NCBI GenBank assembly: GCA_031216915.1
Contig: CM062296.1
Coordinates: 796,645,608 to 796,709,607 of the forward strand
Length of the DNA: 64,000 nt
Direction of reading: 5' to 3'
DNA from: Pictodentalium vernedei
Lineage: Eukaryota; Mollusca; Scaphopoda; Dentaliida; Dentaliidae
In this document: positions 12,459 through 23,797 of the stretch, one piece after another
How the letters are laid out: each line of letters begins with the position of its first letter
Numbering within the stretch: position 1 is the stretch's first letter
Position numbers and translations under genes: made by a program
The notes under the pieces: model-generated
Seen by the model: only the letters and a program-made list of their open reading frames with translations
Databases searched by the model: none
What the model was told of the DNA's origin: nothing

Positions 12459-13321
12459 CAGGGTTCATACACTCAAATTAGTTGAAATTCCAGTACTTTT
12501 CCAGCTATTTCCAGTGTCCATTGAGAATTTTCCAGTTCTTGTCTATTCAACTACTTAAATTTGTGATAATAAAGGCATTTATCTTACAATCAACATGTAT
12601 TTTGTCTGTATTAACTCCGGGACTGTCATGTATCCGACCCCTTGATGCAGATGGTTGTATCAGGGTCGGATACAAGCAAGTTCCTTTCATGTGAGTTCCA
12701 TTTTTTTCTTTTTGTTCATCCGTACGAATAAATAGTTTGTTATAAATTTGTCTACATTCTTGACTTACCCCCAATATATTGTAAGATAAAATGATTATTA
12801 CCAGTATGTGGATGTACAAAATATGTATCCAAGTCTCGCTCCGGGTTCAAAGGGTAGATCACGACTCGTCTTTGACTCGTCGCGATCTGCCCTTAGAACC
12901 TGTAGCTTGACTCTGATACATATTTTGTACATCCACATAATGGTAATAATCTCTATATACCACATTTCAGGAGATGCAGGAGTAATGAACAGGTCTTCAA
13001 AATTCACTGAAAAATTGAAGTCACCTGTGTGACGGCTAGTACCTAGCATTATCTATGCAAAAACATCTTCCATTTATCACACTGGCAAGTTTGTTTGGGG
13101 TGAGAAATTAGTGGAATTACACTTCAAATATTTTCATTATATTACTTGAAATACATTTGAAATGTAATTTTTGCTACCTTTTGGGTACCGAAAATTATAT
13201 TTCAAGTGTATTTCCAGTATTTACCAACATGAGATCATTTCTCCAGTATTTTTTCAGGAAAGGAAAATACAAAACCATTTTCCAGTATTTTCCAGCTTTC
13301 CAGTATGACATACAAACCCTG
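12459..13321. mobile_element. hAT-like element with 6-bp target duplication
   Basis: Left end CAGGGTTCATACA, right end ATACAAACCCTG. TTTATT lies directly outside both ends (12453-12458 and 13322-13327). Terminal repeats are short (about 7 bp). The interior carries TTTTCCAG runs near both ends and the foldback listed at 12791-12952. A fragment of the same end occurs near 6293 (CAGGGTTCATACAGG). Confidence 0.45.
12791..12952. repeat. Foldback with about 75-bp arms
   Basis: GTGGATGTACAAAATATGTA on the left arm is mirrored by TACATATTTTGTACATCCAC on the right (near 12808 and 12918). The inner arms hold AGATC.CGACTCGTC and its partner GACTCGTCGCGATCTGCCC. Confidence 0.7.
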
Positions 13322-13711
13322 TTTATTTGAACAAAGCATTTACAGTGGTTATTTAGGGGAAATTCAAAGATTTGATATCTGGCAAAACAAAAGGAGACAT
13401 CCAAATTTGAATATTGTAAAATGTTCACCCCCAAAGAATAGCTTATGATCCCTCCTTGAAATGAGCGCTGTTCACAAAAATAAGCATCCAATTTGATTTT
13501 CAAAATGGTCAAAAATTTCTAGTATTCACAAGAAAAATAAATTGCCTGCGAAAACCTGCCATCATTGACAATAGCATGCAAGTAATGATAATTCTATCAA
13601 CCCGAAGAAACAGACTCAATAAAAAACCTTTCTGAAATAACTATTCAATGTTTGACAAACGTTTTTCTCACACACCCACAAAAGTTCTTAAATATCTGGC
13701 ATCAATGGCCA

Positions 13712-14055
13712 CTCAAAATGTTAAAACAGAACTGGAAAGAATGGGATATTTTTGTCATTATAAAATGGAAATTCTGATTTAATGTTTTGATCCAAAAAGT
13801 CTGTGCAACACCTGTAAGACATCTACATGGATAACAAACAGTACTTGAAGTTCCATGGATTCACTACCTCAAGACATAATAGGCTAGGATAGGCGACATG
13901 GTACATTGTTAATGTAGCACCAACAAACCCAGTATATATAGATATATACACCAGGGGTCAGAAATGCACAAAACAGTGAAATTCAATTACAAATCTCATT
14001 AAGTTCATGTTTACAAAGGGCATAAATTAAAATGCAGCAGGTAAGGCCACACAAA
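13712..14055. repeat. 344-bp duplicated segment, copy 1
   Basis: From CTCAAAATGTTAAAAC to GGTAAGGCCACACAAA. It is nearly identical to 17046-17389. Diverged relatives of its middle part (CCATGGATTCACTACC, AGGCGACATG) occur near 19895, 27340 and 33130, so it belongs to an older dispersed family. Confidence 0.8.
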
Positions 14056-14445
14056 GTAGATCTTCGTTTCTCAGACCATTATTTGTGAAATTGCATGCGG
14101 GCGAGCGTTTTTTTATTTTATTTTTTATTTCAGTAATTACTTTTTTGCCATCAAAAGTTCATGTTCTTGGTTCAAGATTTAGGCCTCATAATCTACAGAA
14201 TAGCATGGGTGGTGGTGTATTTCATCCCTTGAGTGCAAGAAAACTTTGCAATGCTAAAGCATTGCAAAGCCTTCTTGCACTCAAGGGACAAATTCATCAA
14301 TTTTTTTAACTTGGGTAAAATATCAGACGTAAACCATTTAATTTTTATTTTTTTTATGTTTAAATTGGTTATAAAAAGAGAGTATGCGGCAACCAAAAGG
14401 ACCATGCGGAAGGGCCTGAGAAACAGATTTTTTATTTTTTTAGGC
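14056..14445. repeat. Dispersed repeat, copy 1 (related to 51285-51607 and 54266-54350)
   Basis: Shares AAGTAGATCTTC, TTGCCATCAAAAGTTCATGT, GGTGGTGTATTTC and the poly-T/A stretch with 51285-51607. It then shares AGCAT/GTATGC..CAAAAGG and AGAAACAGATTTT with 54266-54340. It contains the 62-bp palindrome 14226-14287 (CCCTTGAGTGCAAG..CTTGCACTCAAGGG), which is degraded in the other copy. Confidence 0.7.
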
Positions 14446-14553
14446 CTAAGGGGTGAAAATTATTTCAAATGGCTTCTAAAATCACATTCGGTACTGAAAA
14501 ACAGCCAGTTTATGGAGAGGGGATCACACACCACGCAAAATTGGCCATCGCCA

Positions 14554-14892
14554 TTTATTTATTTATTGGTGTTTAAGGTCACATACTTATGCACAATGGC
14601 TAATAATGACCGTGACAGTTTTATGGGTGGAGGAAGCCGGAGTACCAGGAGAGAACCACTGAGCATCGACGAGCAACTGTCAGCTCAACAACATTCTAAC
14701 TCTGTTCAAGCTCTGCTCAAGCAGGGTTACAGCAGTTCAAGACATGGGCACCATCGATCATGCCCCCATGTAGGCAACTGGGATAAAGTGCCTTGCCCAA
14801 GGATACAACGCAGGTCATCCCAGACGAGGATCGAACTCGGAATCTCTAGCATAGAAGTCCAACAGTCTACCACTGAGCCACCACGCTCCCCG
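14554..14892 (-). mobile_element. tRNA-headed SINE, copy C (diverged)
   Basis: Read on the minus strand: head with GAGCGTGGTGGCTCAGTGGT (A box) and GAGTTCGATCC (B box), central block TCCTTGGGCAAGGCACTT, body, and a tail ending CACCAATAAATAAATAAA. Flanks are imperfect duplications (GCCATCGCCAT on the left, GCCAAAGCCAT on the right). An uninterrupted relative of the insertion site exists at 20140-20270 (ATTGGCCATAGCCATCAGC), confirming a discrete insertion. Confidence 0.85.
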
Positions 14893-14954
14893 CCAAAGCC
14901 ATTAGCAATGCTAAGGAAATACTGGATCCGAATAGACTTAGCACAGCTACAAAT

Positions 14955-15057
14955 AATTAAAGAACTAGTATGAAACCCAAATACGAACCGAGGGACTTAA
15001 TTTGAAGAAATTAACATCTGCCTACCCCTCTCTATGAAGTGGGGTACTTTGATTTGA
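14955..15057 (+). repeat. HINE-B fragment (left flank of HINE-A3)
   Basis: TACGAACCGAGGGACTTAAT and TTTGAAGAAATTAA match 27030-27060. The match stops at GATTTGAAC where the HINE-A 5' end begins. Confidence 0.65.
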
Positions 15058-17045
15058 ACATGAAAGTGTCAATGACACTGTAGCTTAACTTGTGTGTTGT
15101 GTTTGATGAAAAGGATAATGTTCAATGTTTATGAAAGGATTATGAAATAAGACAAGAATTGTGATAATTGGGAATATGTTCATTTCTGTTCCCTGTATGC
15201 TATGTTTTTGATAAATGAAAGTGTCAATGACACTGTAGCTCAACTTGTCAAGACAAAGACATGTACATGTATAGTATGTGACACAGCAATGACAAACATC
15301 TAGGTAATGACCTGATAACAAAGGTACATATAAAGTATTGTAACGGTCTGTACATAAATACTGGCCGTTGCCTGTAACAAATGTATAGGTAAAATATTGT
15401 AAAGGTGGGTGACAGTCAGATGCTAAACTAGAAAAAAATCTTTGAGTCCCAGAGTGGGTCTGACTGAACCCCAAAATATATGTTCTCATAGCACAGTGAT
15501 AACAAAGGCACCCCAAAACACACTCATTCCTGTCCCAAGGTGAAAACAAAGGTACCCAAGAAGTTTCGTGAAGATCAGTTCACAAATATGAGCTGTGTAG
15601 AAGTTGTGACAAAAAACTGATTGGACCTAATTTCGGTACAATTTGAATTTTGGACTGCACCCAGAAACACTCGTTCTCGTCCCAAGATGACAACAAAGGT
15701 ACCCAAGAAGTTTTGTGAAGATCGGTTCATAAATACAGCCTCTAGCCCAAGCCGTATTGACATGTGCACTTACAGTGTATAAGTAGCACTGAATAAATCA
15801 AAGTTCATCTAATTTGCATAATTTCTGCATGAGAAAAAACCTCTACTATATGTGATGTAGTCCATGTTACTAAACATTCATACAAAAATTTATTCAAATC
15901 AGAACTTTCATACAGAAGTTCTGTACAAAAGACTGATTGCACTAATTTTGGTACAAAATGGCTGCTGGTGGCCATCTTGAATTTCGGACCACACCCAAAA
16001 ACACTTGTTCTCATCCCACTGTGATAACAAAGGTACCCAAGAAGTTTCGTAAAGATCGGTTCATAAATACAGCCTCTAGCCTGAGCCGTATAGAAGTTGT
16101 GTACAAAAAACTGATTGGACCTGATTTTGGTACAAAATGGCCACTGGCAGCCATCTTGAATTTTGGACCGCACCCAGAAACACTCGTTCTCGTCCCAAGG
16201 TGATAACAAAGGTACCCAAGAAGTTTTGTGAAGATCGGTTCATAAATACAGACTCTAGCCCGAGCCGTATTGACATGTGTACTTACTGTGTGCAAGTAGC
16301 ACTGAAAAAATCAAAGTTCATCTAATTTGCATAATTTCTGCACGAGAATAAAACCTGTATTATATGTGATGTATCCCATGGTACTAAACATTCACACAAA
16401 AAATTATTCAAATCAGCGCTTTCATATGGAAGTTCTGTGCAAAAATCTGATTGCAACAAAATTTTGTACAAAATGGCTGCCATCGGCCATCTGGAATTTT
16501 GGACCGGACCCAAAAACACTCGTTCTCGTCCCAATGAGATAACAAAGGAACCCAAGCAGTTTCGTAAAGATCGGTTCATAAATACAGCCTCTAGCCCGAA
16601 CCGTAATGGCATTTGCACTTACAGTGCTGAAAGTAACACCAAAAAACATCAAAGTTAGTCTAATTTGCATAATTTACGCACGAGAAAAAAACCAATATCA
16701 TATGTGATGTATCCCATGGTACTAAACATTCATACAAATGAAAGTGTCAATGACACTGTAGCTCAACTTGACAAACTTGGAACTTGGTAAGTTATAAATG
16801 AAATCAGAGCTTTTATATGGAAGTTCTGTACAAAAAACAGATTTCTGCATCGTCGGTACAAAATGGCGGCTGGCAGCCATTAGAATTTCGGACCGCACCC
16901 AAAAACACTCGTTCTCGTCCCACGGTCATAACAAAGGTACCCAAGAAGTTCCGTAAAGATCGGTTCATAAATACGGCCTCTAGCCCGAGCAGTATCCAAT
17001 TGTTGACGGACAGGCGGACAGATGGACGACGGGCCATGGCATAAG
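15058..17045 (+). mobile_element. HINE-A3: compound array with several 5' ends and about 270-bp units
   Basis: The HINE-A 5' end (AGTGTCAATGACACTGTAGC) occurs at about 15066, 15218 and 16742, so elements are inserted in or joined to one another. The array units contain ACACTCGTTCTCGTCCCA, AACAAAGGTACCCAAGAAGT and AGATCGGTTCATAAATAC. The tail GTTGACGGACAGGCGGACAG ends at GGCATAAG. The usual 3' hairpin (seen complete at 62030-62066) is missing: the sequence switches at CTCAAA into the duplicated 344-bp segment. Confidence 0.7.
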
Positions 17046-17389
17046 CTCAAAATGTTAAAACAGAACTGGAAAGAACGGGATATTTTTGTCATAAAAAAAT
17101 GGAAATTCAGATTTAATGTTTTGATCCAAAAAGTCGGTGCAACACCTGTAAGACATGTACATGGATAACAAACAGTATTTGAAGTTCCATGGATTCACTA
17201 CCTCAAGACATAATAGGCTAGGATAGGCGACATGGTACATTGTTAATGTAGCACCAACAAACCCAGTATATATAGATATATACACCAGGGGTCAGAAGTG
17301 CACAAAACAGTGAAATTCAATTACAAATCTCATTAAGTTCATGTTTACAAAGGGCATAAATTAAAATGCAGCAGGTAAGGCCACACAAA
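17046..17389. repeat. 344-bp duplicated segment, copy 2, lodged between two truncated HINE-like elements
   Basis: Same limits as copy 1 at 13712-14055. The left junction shares CTCAAA with the HINE-A 3' end; the right junction shares CAAAA and then continues GGGGACATTCTCATC, the HINE-C unit. Confidence 0.8.
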
Positions 17390-18842
17390 AGGGGACATTC
17401 TCATCTGGGCATCACCTGGAGTGATCCCTACAAAGTTACAATGAAATCCCTTCATAAATATGACCTGCAGACTGTGCTCAATATTTTCAAGCTTCGGGCA
17501 CCTGCAGCCATCACAGTTGACCAATCACGACCAATAGGGGATGTCATCATCTAGGCATTATATTGAGTCAACCTAATAAGTTACAATGAAATCCTTCCAT
17601 AAATACGACCTATAGACTATGATAAAGGTTTTTGGGCTCGGCAGCCATCAAGGCTGAATGATCGCGACCAAAAGGGGACGTTCTCATCTAGACATTATTT
17701 GGAGTCATCCTACCAAGCTACAATGAAGTCCCTTCATAATTATGACCTGCAGACTGTTCTAAAGGTTTTCGGGCTTTGGGCTCCTGTAGGTGTCACAGTT
17801 GCCCAATCGTGTCCAAAAGGGGACGTTCTCATCTATACATTATATAAAGTCAAACCTACCAAGTTTCAATGAAATCCCTTCATAAATATGACCTGTAGAC
17901 TGTGTTAAAGGTTTTTGGGCTTTGGGCTTGGGCAGCCATAATGGTTGAATGATCGCAATCAAAAGGGGACATTCTCATTTGGGCATCATCTGGAGTGATC
18001 CTACGAAGTTACAATGAAATCCCTTCATAAATATGACCTGTAGACTGTGTTCAAGATTTTCGGGCTGCGGGCACCTGTAGCCATCACAGTTGACCAATCA
18101 TGACCAAAAGGGGATGTCATCATCTAGGCATTATATGGAGTCAACCTAACAAGTTACAATGAAATCCTTCCATAAATACGACATGTGGAATATGCTAAAG
18201 GTCTTGGGCTTGGGTAGCCATAAAGGCTGAATGATCGCGACCAAAAGTGGATGTTCTCATCTAGACATTATTTGGAGTCATCCTACCAAGCTACAATGAA
18301 ATCCCTTCATAATTGTAGACTGTTCTAAAGGTTTTCGGGCTTCGGGCCCCTGTAGCCGTCACAGTTGCCCAATCGTGTCCAAAAGGGGGACATTGTCATC
18401 TTGACATTATATGAAGTCAATATGAAGTCATCATCTGGAGTGATCCTACGATGTTACACTGAAATCCCTTTATAAATATGACCTGCAGACTGTGCTCAAG
18501 GTTTTCAGGCTTCCGGGCACCTGTAGCCATCACAGTTGACCAATCATGACCAAAAGGTGACTTTCGCATCTAGACATTGTATGAAGTCTACCCACCAAGT
18601 TACAATGAAATTCCTCAATAAATATGACCTGTGTAGACTGTGCTAAAGGTTTTTGGGTTTTGGCAGTCGTCACGGTTGGCAGATCATGCCCAAATGGGGA
18701 AATTCTCATCTAGAGATCATAAGGAGTCATCTTACCAAGTTACAATGAAATAGCCCCATATTAAACATGACCTGCAGACTGAGCTAAAAGTTTTTGGGTT
18801 TCGGGCATGGGCAGCCATCACGGTTGATAGATCATGCCCAAA
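17390..18842 (+). repeat. HINE-C1 tandem array, about 146-bp units
   Basis: About ten units, each with CCAAAAGGGGA, TTCTCATCTAGACATTAT, TACAATGAAATCCCTTCATA and GTAGACTGTGCTAAAGG. The ACAATGAA landmark recurs near 17438, 17583 and 17730, spacing 145-147 bp. It has neither its own 5' end nor its own 3' end. Confidence 0.75.
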
Positions 18843-19669
18843 AGACAGATTTTTTTTTATTTTTGTTCGGAAATTTTCTCCCATGGAGAGCCCAAATATG
18901 GACCCAGGGAATTGATTTCAATAAACCTGTGAAACAATCTTCCAAAGATGTTATAAGTGAAATTTGAAATCTTTTGGAGCAGTGGTTAGGGAGAAAAGTA
19001 GCCTTAAATAGTAGACTCAGCACATTTTCAAAGTCCCCAAAAAGTACCCCAAGATAAAAACGATATTTTTTTTTTACCATTCCATTCTGTTGGTCCTAAG
19101 GAAACTTCACATCTAATAAGAATTTTGAGTGCCGTGTAGTTTTGGAGATATGGGGGTTTTAATTTTTTTCTATTTTTAGCTCCTGTGGTTCCCATGGGGC
19201 GACTGGAACATTTTTGGGGGCATAAATTAACTACTTATGTCCCAATAAAACCACATGTCAAATTTGGTTCAAATCAGCCTCTCAGTTTGGAAAAATAGAA
19301 ATTTTGGGCGGGGCAAAAATTCTTGCCCCTCTCATAATGATGGCAAATATAGCCCCTAAAACTTCTCTTGAACAAATCTGAGTCTACACCTCAAAGGGAA
19401 GCTGCACACCTAATATCAAGTCTCTGCTTCTGCTGGTTCATGAGAAGATTTTTTAAGATTTAGGCTCACTTTTTAGGCATGGCCCTACCAAGGGGTGGAT
19501 CAACTTGATTTGAACAAATTTGAATTGACATAGGATAGGGGACATGCACACCAGATTTGGCTCAATTTGGTTGAGGAGTTTGTGAGAAGAAGTCGATAAT
19601 GTAAAGTTAACGGCGGACAGAAAGTGATTAGTTAAGCTCCCCTTGAGCTTCGATCAGGTGAGCTAAAAA
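18843..19669 (+). repeat. HINE-B 3' part
   Basis: Units with GAGCCCAAATATGGACCCAG and GTTGGTCCTAAGGAA, shared with 53640-54080. The end is GATCAGGTGAGCTAAAAA, joined to the core of a MITE-L copy. Confidence 0.65.
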
Positions 19670-20290
19670 TGAGGGTACCAGAGCAAAAGCCAATATTTTC
19701 CTTACTCATGTTTCATATTCAATCAAATCACAAATAAAATTTTTGTTCATGTACTTTGGTTTTTTTTCAACTTATTGGAGAGTGCCAATAGGCACTCTCC
19801 AATAATTTGTAATAAAACAAATTTTGAATACAAATTCAGATGACCAAAAGTAATCTAGCCCTCAACAAGTTAAATAAGTGTAAATGCAGTATATGGAGCA
19901 CCATGAATTCATTACTAGAAGTTATAATAGGCTAAGACATGATGCATTATTAATTTAGCACAATAAAAACAGTATGTATAATCTTTTATATAAATGGGAA
20001 GTTAGTAATTCCATCATGTAATTCTGTCAGCTGTCTGTCCCATCCTGGAAGGGATAGGCCCACTATTAGATATATTAACTGGGTGTCGGACGTTCACAAA
20101 TTTGACCAAGCCATTGAAACATGTATCGGAAATCTGAAAAAATTAAATTTCAAATGGCTTCTAAAATCACATTTGGTATTGAAAAACAGCCAGTTTATGG
20201 AGAGGTGATTACACACACACCCTTCAAAATTGGCCATAGCCATCAGCATTGTTAAGGAAATACTGTATCAGAATAGACTTAGCACAGCTA
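19670..20290. repeat. Segment paralogous to 27550-28434; carries empty sites for HINE-F, HINE-H and the SINE
   Basis: 19670-19873 is the right part of a MITE-L copy (hairpin GGAGAGTGCC..GGCACTCTCC, end CCTCAACAAGTTAA). The rest matches 27750-27843, 28228-28432 and, from 20140, the SINE flanks at 14440-14950. It reads uninterrupted through CACAATAAAAACAG and AAATCTGAAAAAATTAA. Confidence 0.75.
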
Positions 20291-20662
20291 ATAAATTTTG
20301 ACAAAGCTACAACCAACATGAACCCTTTGCCAAACATGAATAGAAGACAATACTGTACATGCGCATAAAATTCTTGAATAAAATTCTTTCATATGTTGTC
20401 TCAAAATATAGGTTACAATGTTAGAATGATTAGTTAACTTGTCGTCAATGCTGATCTTTGCCAAAGTCGACACTGAATTTCTCCCTTGACATTGTCAGAA
20501 TACAAGCGTATTTCCTCGGAAAATATTAAAACAAACCAAAATCTTGAGTGAACACCCGTCACAGCAGTGTTATGGTCATTCCAAACATGCTATTCAAGCA
20601 GCAGTTGTACAGGGACCTTGACATAATGTCAAATATTTCAGACTGTTTACCACTCGGTAATA
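20291..20662. other. Unassigned stretch
   Basis: No coding signal, repeat end or hairpin that I can support. Confidence 0.4.
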
Positions 20663-21091
20663 CAGTGGAGCCCACTTAATTGGATATCTCTTAATTGTAT
20701 ATCCCTGTTAATTGAATATAATTTTCAAACACAAAACCATTTACCATACCTTCAGTACAAATTTGATCTGTTAATTGCATATGGATTGTGGAGTAAACTC
20801 CTGCTAATTGTATGTAAATTTTGGTAATATTTTGAAAAAATTACTGTGACACGCACCAAATTCCCCTTATTTATCAACCTTTTTGGCCTCACTACATCCA
20901 ATACAGGCATTTTTCTATTATATCTTGTTTGACAGAGCTCCATGAGCTCTGTCAAACAAGATATAATAGAATAAATGCTCAGTTTACCTCCTGAACACAG
21001 GAAACTGACCAAATCCCTGTTAATTGTATACTCCTGTTAATTGAATAATTTTCACTGGCAAAATCGAAATTCAATTAAGAGGATTCTACTG
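20663..21091. mobile_element. Pogo/Tc1-like MITE (family Q), copy 1
   Basis: TA duplications at 20661-20662 and 21092-21093. Terminal repeats CAGTGGAGCCCACTTAATTG and CAATTAAGAGGATTCTACTG. The interior repeats TTAATTG motifs and holds a palindrome (TATATCTTGTTTGACAGAGC and its mirror, about 20918-20972). No transposase. Confidence 0.8.
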
Positions 21092-21889
21092 TACAAAGTG
21101 AAATAAAACAATTTAAACAATAATTATAAACTAGTTATTTAATTATTAATGGATGGATGGAAAGTTATTTCTGTTATCAGCGTGACAGGTCTGACAATTG
21201 ATGTACATGTTCAGAACTGATTAATCAATGTTACTTCTGAAGGCATGCATTCAACTTAAATCATAAGATTCGAATAAAAACTTAAATTATTGTTGTACTT
21301 GAAAAGTGTACACGTGTGGGTTATCTCCACTGAGGAAACACAATTACGAATAAAACAGAAAATTATCAGTATTTATTTATTGGTGTTTAAGGTCACCTAT
21401 TTCTACACAATGGTTAATCATGACTGCAGCATGGGTAAAAGGCACAGGGATGGGGAAGTTGTGAGAGAGTATCAATTTGATAGTCCTAGCAGGAGACAAA
21501 CTATACCAAGTTGCAGGCCAAACCATCCAAATAGATGGTCTGCATCATCCATAATTCTGGGCTAACTCGTCTTAAATAATTTCCAAATCGGCAAAAGATC
21601 TCAGCCAAATTGTCTGAAAAAATGGTCTGAATCGCTAAAAAATAAACTGGTGCCAATTGTACATGGTCTGAATCATCCAGCAGTCTCCAGATCATACCCC
21701 ACAAAACATCTGGTCAGAACCATAATGGGCTGAAACGTCAAATGCTGCTGATCAAAATATTCCCTAACAAAAATTGGTCACCCCACCCAACCATACATAT
21801 CTTGGTCAAAAAGTCATCCAACATTGGTCAAAATGTTCCCTGCATTAGTCAGTGCTGGAATAGGACAAAACAGTAGAAAATATCTATCT
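21092..21889. other. Unassigned stretch with a SINE-tail-like piece
   Basis: 21373-21415 resembles the SINE 3' tail on the minus strand (TTTATTTATTGGTGTTTAAG then ACAATGGTTAAT) without a head. 21540-21870 has repeated TGGTC..AA motifs of unknown origin. Confidence 0.4.
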
Positions 21890-22109
21890 TCATTTGCCTG
21901 ACCGGAATAGTGAAACAGGCAACGCGAAGCGCAGCATATGCCCCCTTCTGCAATATCATGGATAGAACAAAAAAACAAACAAACCAGGATCAGTCTTGCA
22001 GAACTTAAGTCATAGAGCAGAAACCAATTTCAAGTGTATTTAACATTGAAGGTCACTGTGACCTTGACCTTTGGCACATCATGGCCATCATACCTAACCC
22101 ACATATGAA
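21890..22109 (+). mobile_element. HINE-F2, 5' part (split by the hAT transposon)
   Basis: 5' region with GCATATGCCCCC and the core GGTCACTGTGACCTTGACCT. It runs to ACCCACATATGAA, where the hAT begins, and continues at 26630 with ATGAAGTTTGGTAAAGATCC to about 26737. Confidence 0.6.
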
Positions 22110-23201
22110 CAGGGCCCGCAAATAGTGAAAAAACGTGATTGCCCGTCAGGCAGACTTCTTTTGGGATCTGGTTGCCCGCCGCAGAAAATGGTGGCCCAGC
22201 ATTAGAACTGATATTTGATTGCTCAATTTGTACACATTTGAATGTGAATCGATCAGATATATGACAACAAACGATGTACAACAACAGGTGAGGTGGTGAA
22301 AGATGGGGAAACTGTCACAGATCAAGATTCAGTTTACTGTTGTGCAGAAAAGCCATTCACCATGCGTCATGACAAGTGACACGTCGGATAGGGAAGTTCG
22401 AACCGTACCCCCCCCCCTCCCCCTATTACGTAACAGCCTGCAAAGTGTCCTGGTTCACTGCGCTACATTAACTTACTATCTCAACTGATCTCAAACATAT
22501 TCTTTGTTGAACACAGTAACAAATAAATAAATAAGTACCTGAACAAGAGGAAGATCAGCAACAGAGACCATTGCAATGCTGAATGAGCGCAACATCCACT
22601 TTCACTTTCGAAAAACGATTTCTGGGAAGGTAATGGTTGTGTTTGAATCTTTGTTCGGGACATTATGAGTGCACAGTATTGTCTCTACAGGGATATGACG
22701 TCACGCCATTCTCGGTTGCTTATCGTACCGGTGCACTCCCGATATCTGGGAACATTGATTCAAATACAACAAGACTCCACTCGTGAGCATTACTGAATAA
22801 TATCAAAATTTGCCCTGAATGTTGCTGTGGGTGGTTTGAGTGTGTGTGTGTGTGCGTGGGGTGGGTGGGGGCTGTCAGCTGAGCCTGTTTCTAACAGTAT
22901 CAGTGGGAGTCCGACAGGGCTAGTCAGTACCGACGACACGTGTTGACCATTTGTTTAGGTTTGTTGAATACTTTACATGCAAATTCATGTAACCCTTTTT
23001 TCTCAACTGAACAACTATTTCGGAAAGAAGGTCAAAGAACTGTTACATACCCTATGACTTACAGTATTAATACTGAGTCCTCTTGTAGTAGACGTAAGAG
23101 TTAGACATAGTAATGATACTTCATACCATAAAATGGGTGTCAAATTTTATATTGTGATTACAAAGCATCAGCCTGACGGGTCCTAGTTTACATGTTATTA
23201 A

Positions 23202-23444
23202 CCCTTTACGTTTCAGTGGCCTACTTATGTAATATTCAAAACCGACTAACACAACACCTGATATCACTATTCAATCTTGTTTTTTTTATATTTTCATTAT
23301 TGCTTCCAATATATAGGTTATAACCCCTTATTCATTCCAATGAGGGGCCCTGACCAATGTTTTGAAAGCAAAGCACGGATATCTTTAGTTGCAGCACAAG
23401 AATTTTTTCATGAGTGTCGTCTGCTCCCAGCGTTATGTAAAGGG
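23202..23444. mobile_element. piggyBac-like MITE (family P relative) inside the hAT
   Basis: TTAA at 23198-23201 and 23445-23448. Ends CCCTTTACGTTTCAG and GCGTTATGTAAAGGG. 243 bp, no coding capacity. Confidence 0.75.
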
Positions 23445-23797
23445 TTAAAATGCATGTCGTTTCAGTGCCCATGCATGATGGTAAACAACACAGTACACTG
23501 TGAGTTAACTGAAATATGCGAGAACTTTATTTTCAACTAAAAAATTAAAAGAGTTACAGGCTAATAGTACTTTGCCCAGTACTTATAGATATTGCCAGAA
23601 ATAATTTTTGTCGAAGTCTCTACATTTTCTCCAATAAAACCAACCAAACATCGATATGATCAGTCAGCTCAACCAGCTGGCTCAGATTTTATCAATATTT
23701 GTATGTTTTTATGGCAAATTTACAAGTTATTGAATATATAAGAAAGTCAGGAGTACCTGTGGAACTGTGCCACAAGCATTAAAATAACATAGTTTTT

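Noticed and set aside
14233-14973. 246-codon plus-strand ORF
   Set aside because: Crosses a palindrome, a dispersed repeat and SINE copy C; no continuity of coding signal.
15085-15549. 154-codon minus-strand ORF
   Set aside because: Lies across two HINE-A 5' ends and array sequence; the family occurs elsewhere without this frame.
17390-18842. CRISPR-like array
   Set aside because: Whole ~146-bp units repeat with gradual divergence; there are no short constant repeats separated by unique spacers, and the DNA is eukaryotic.
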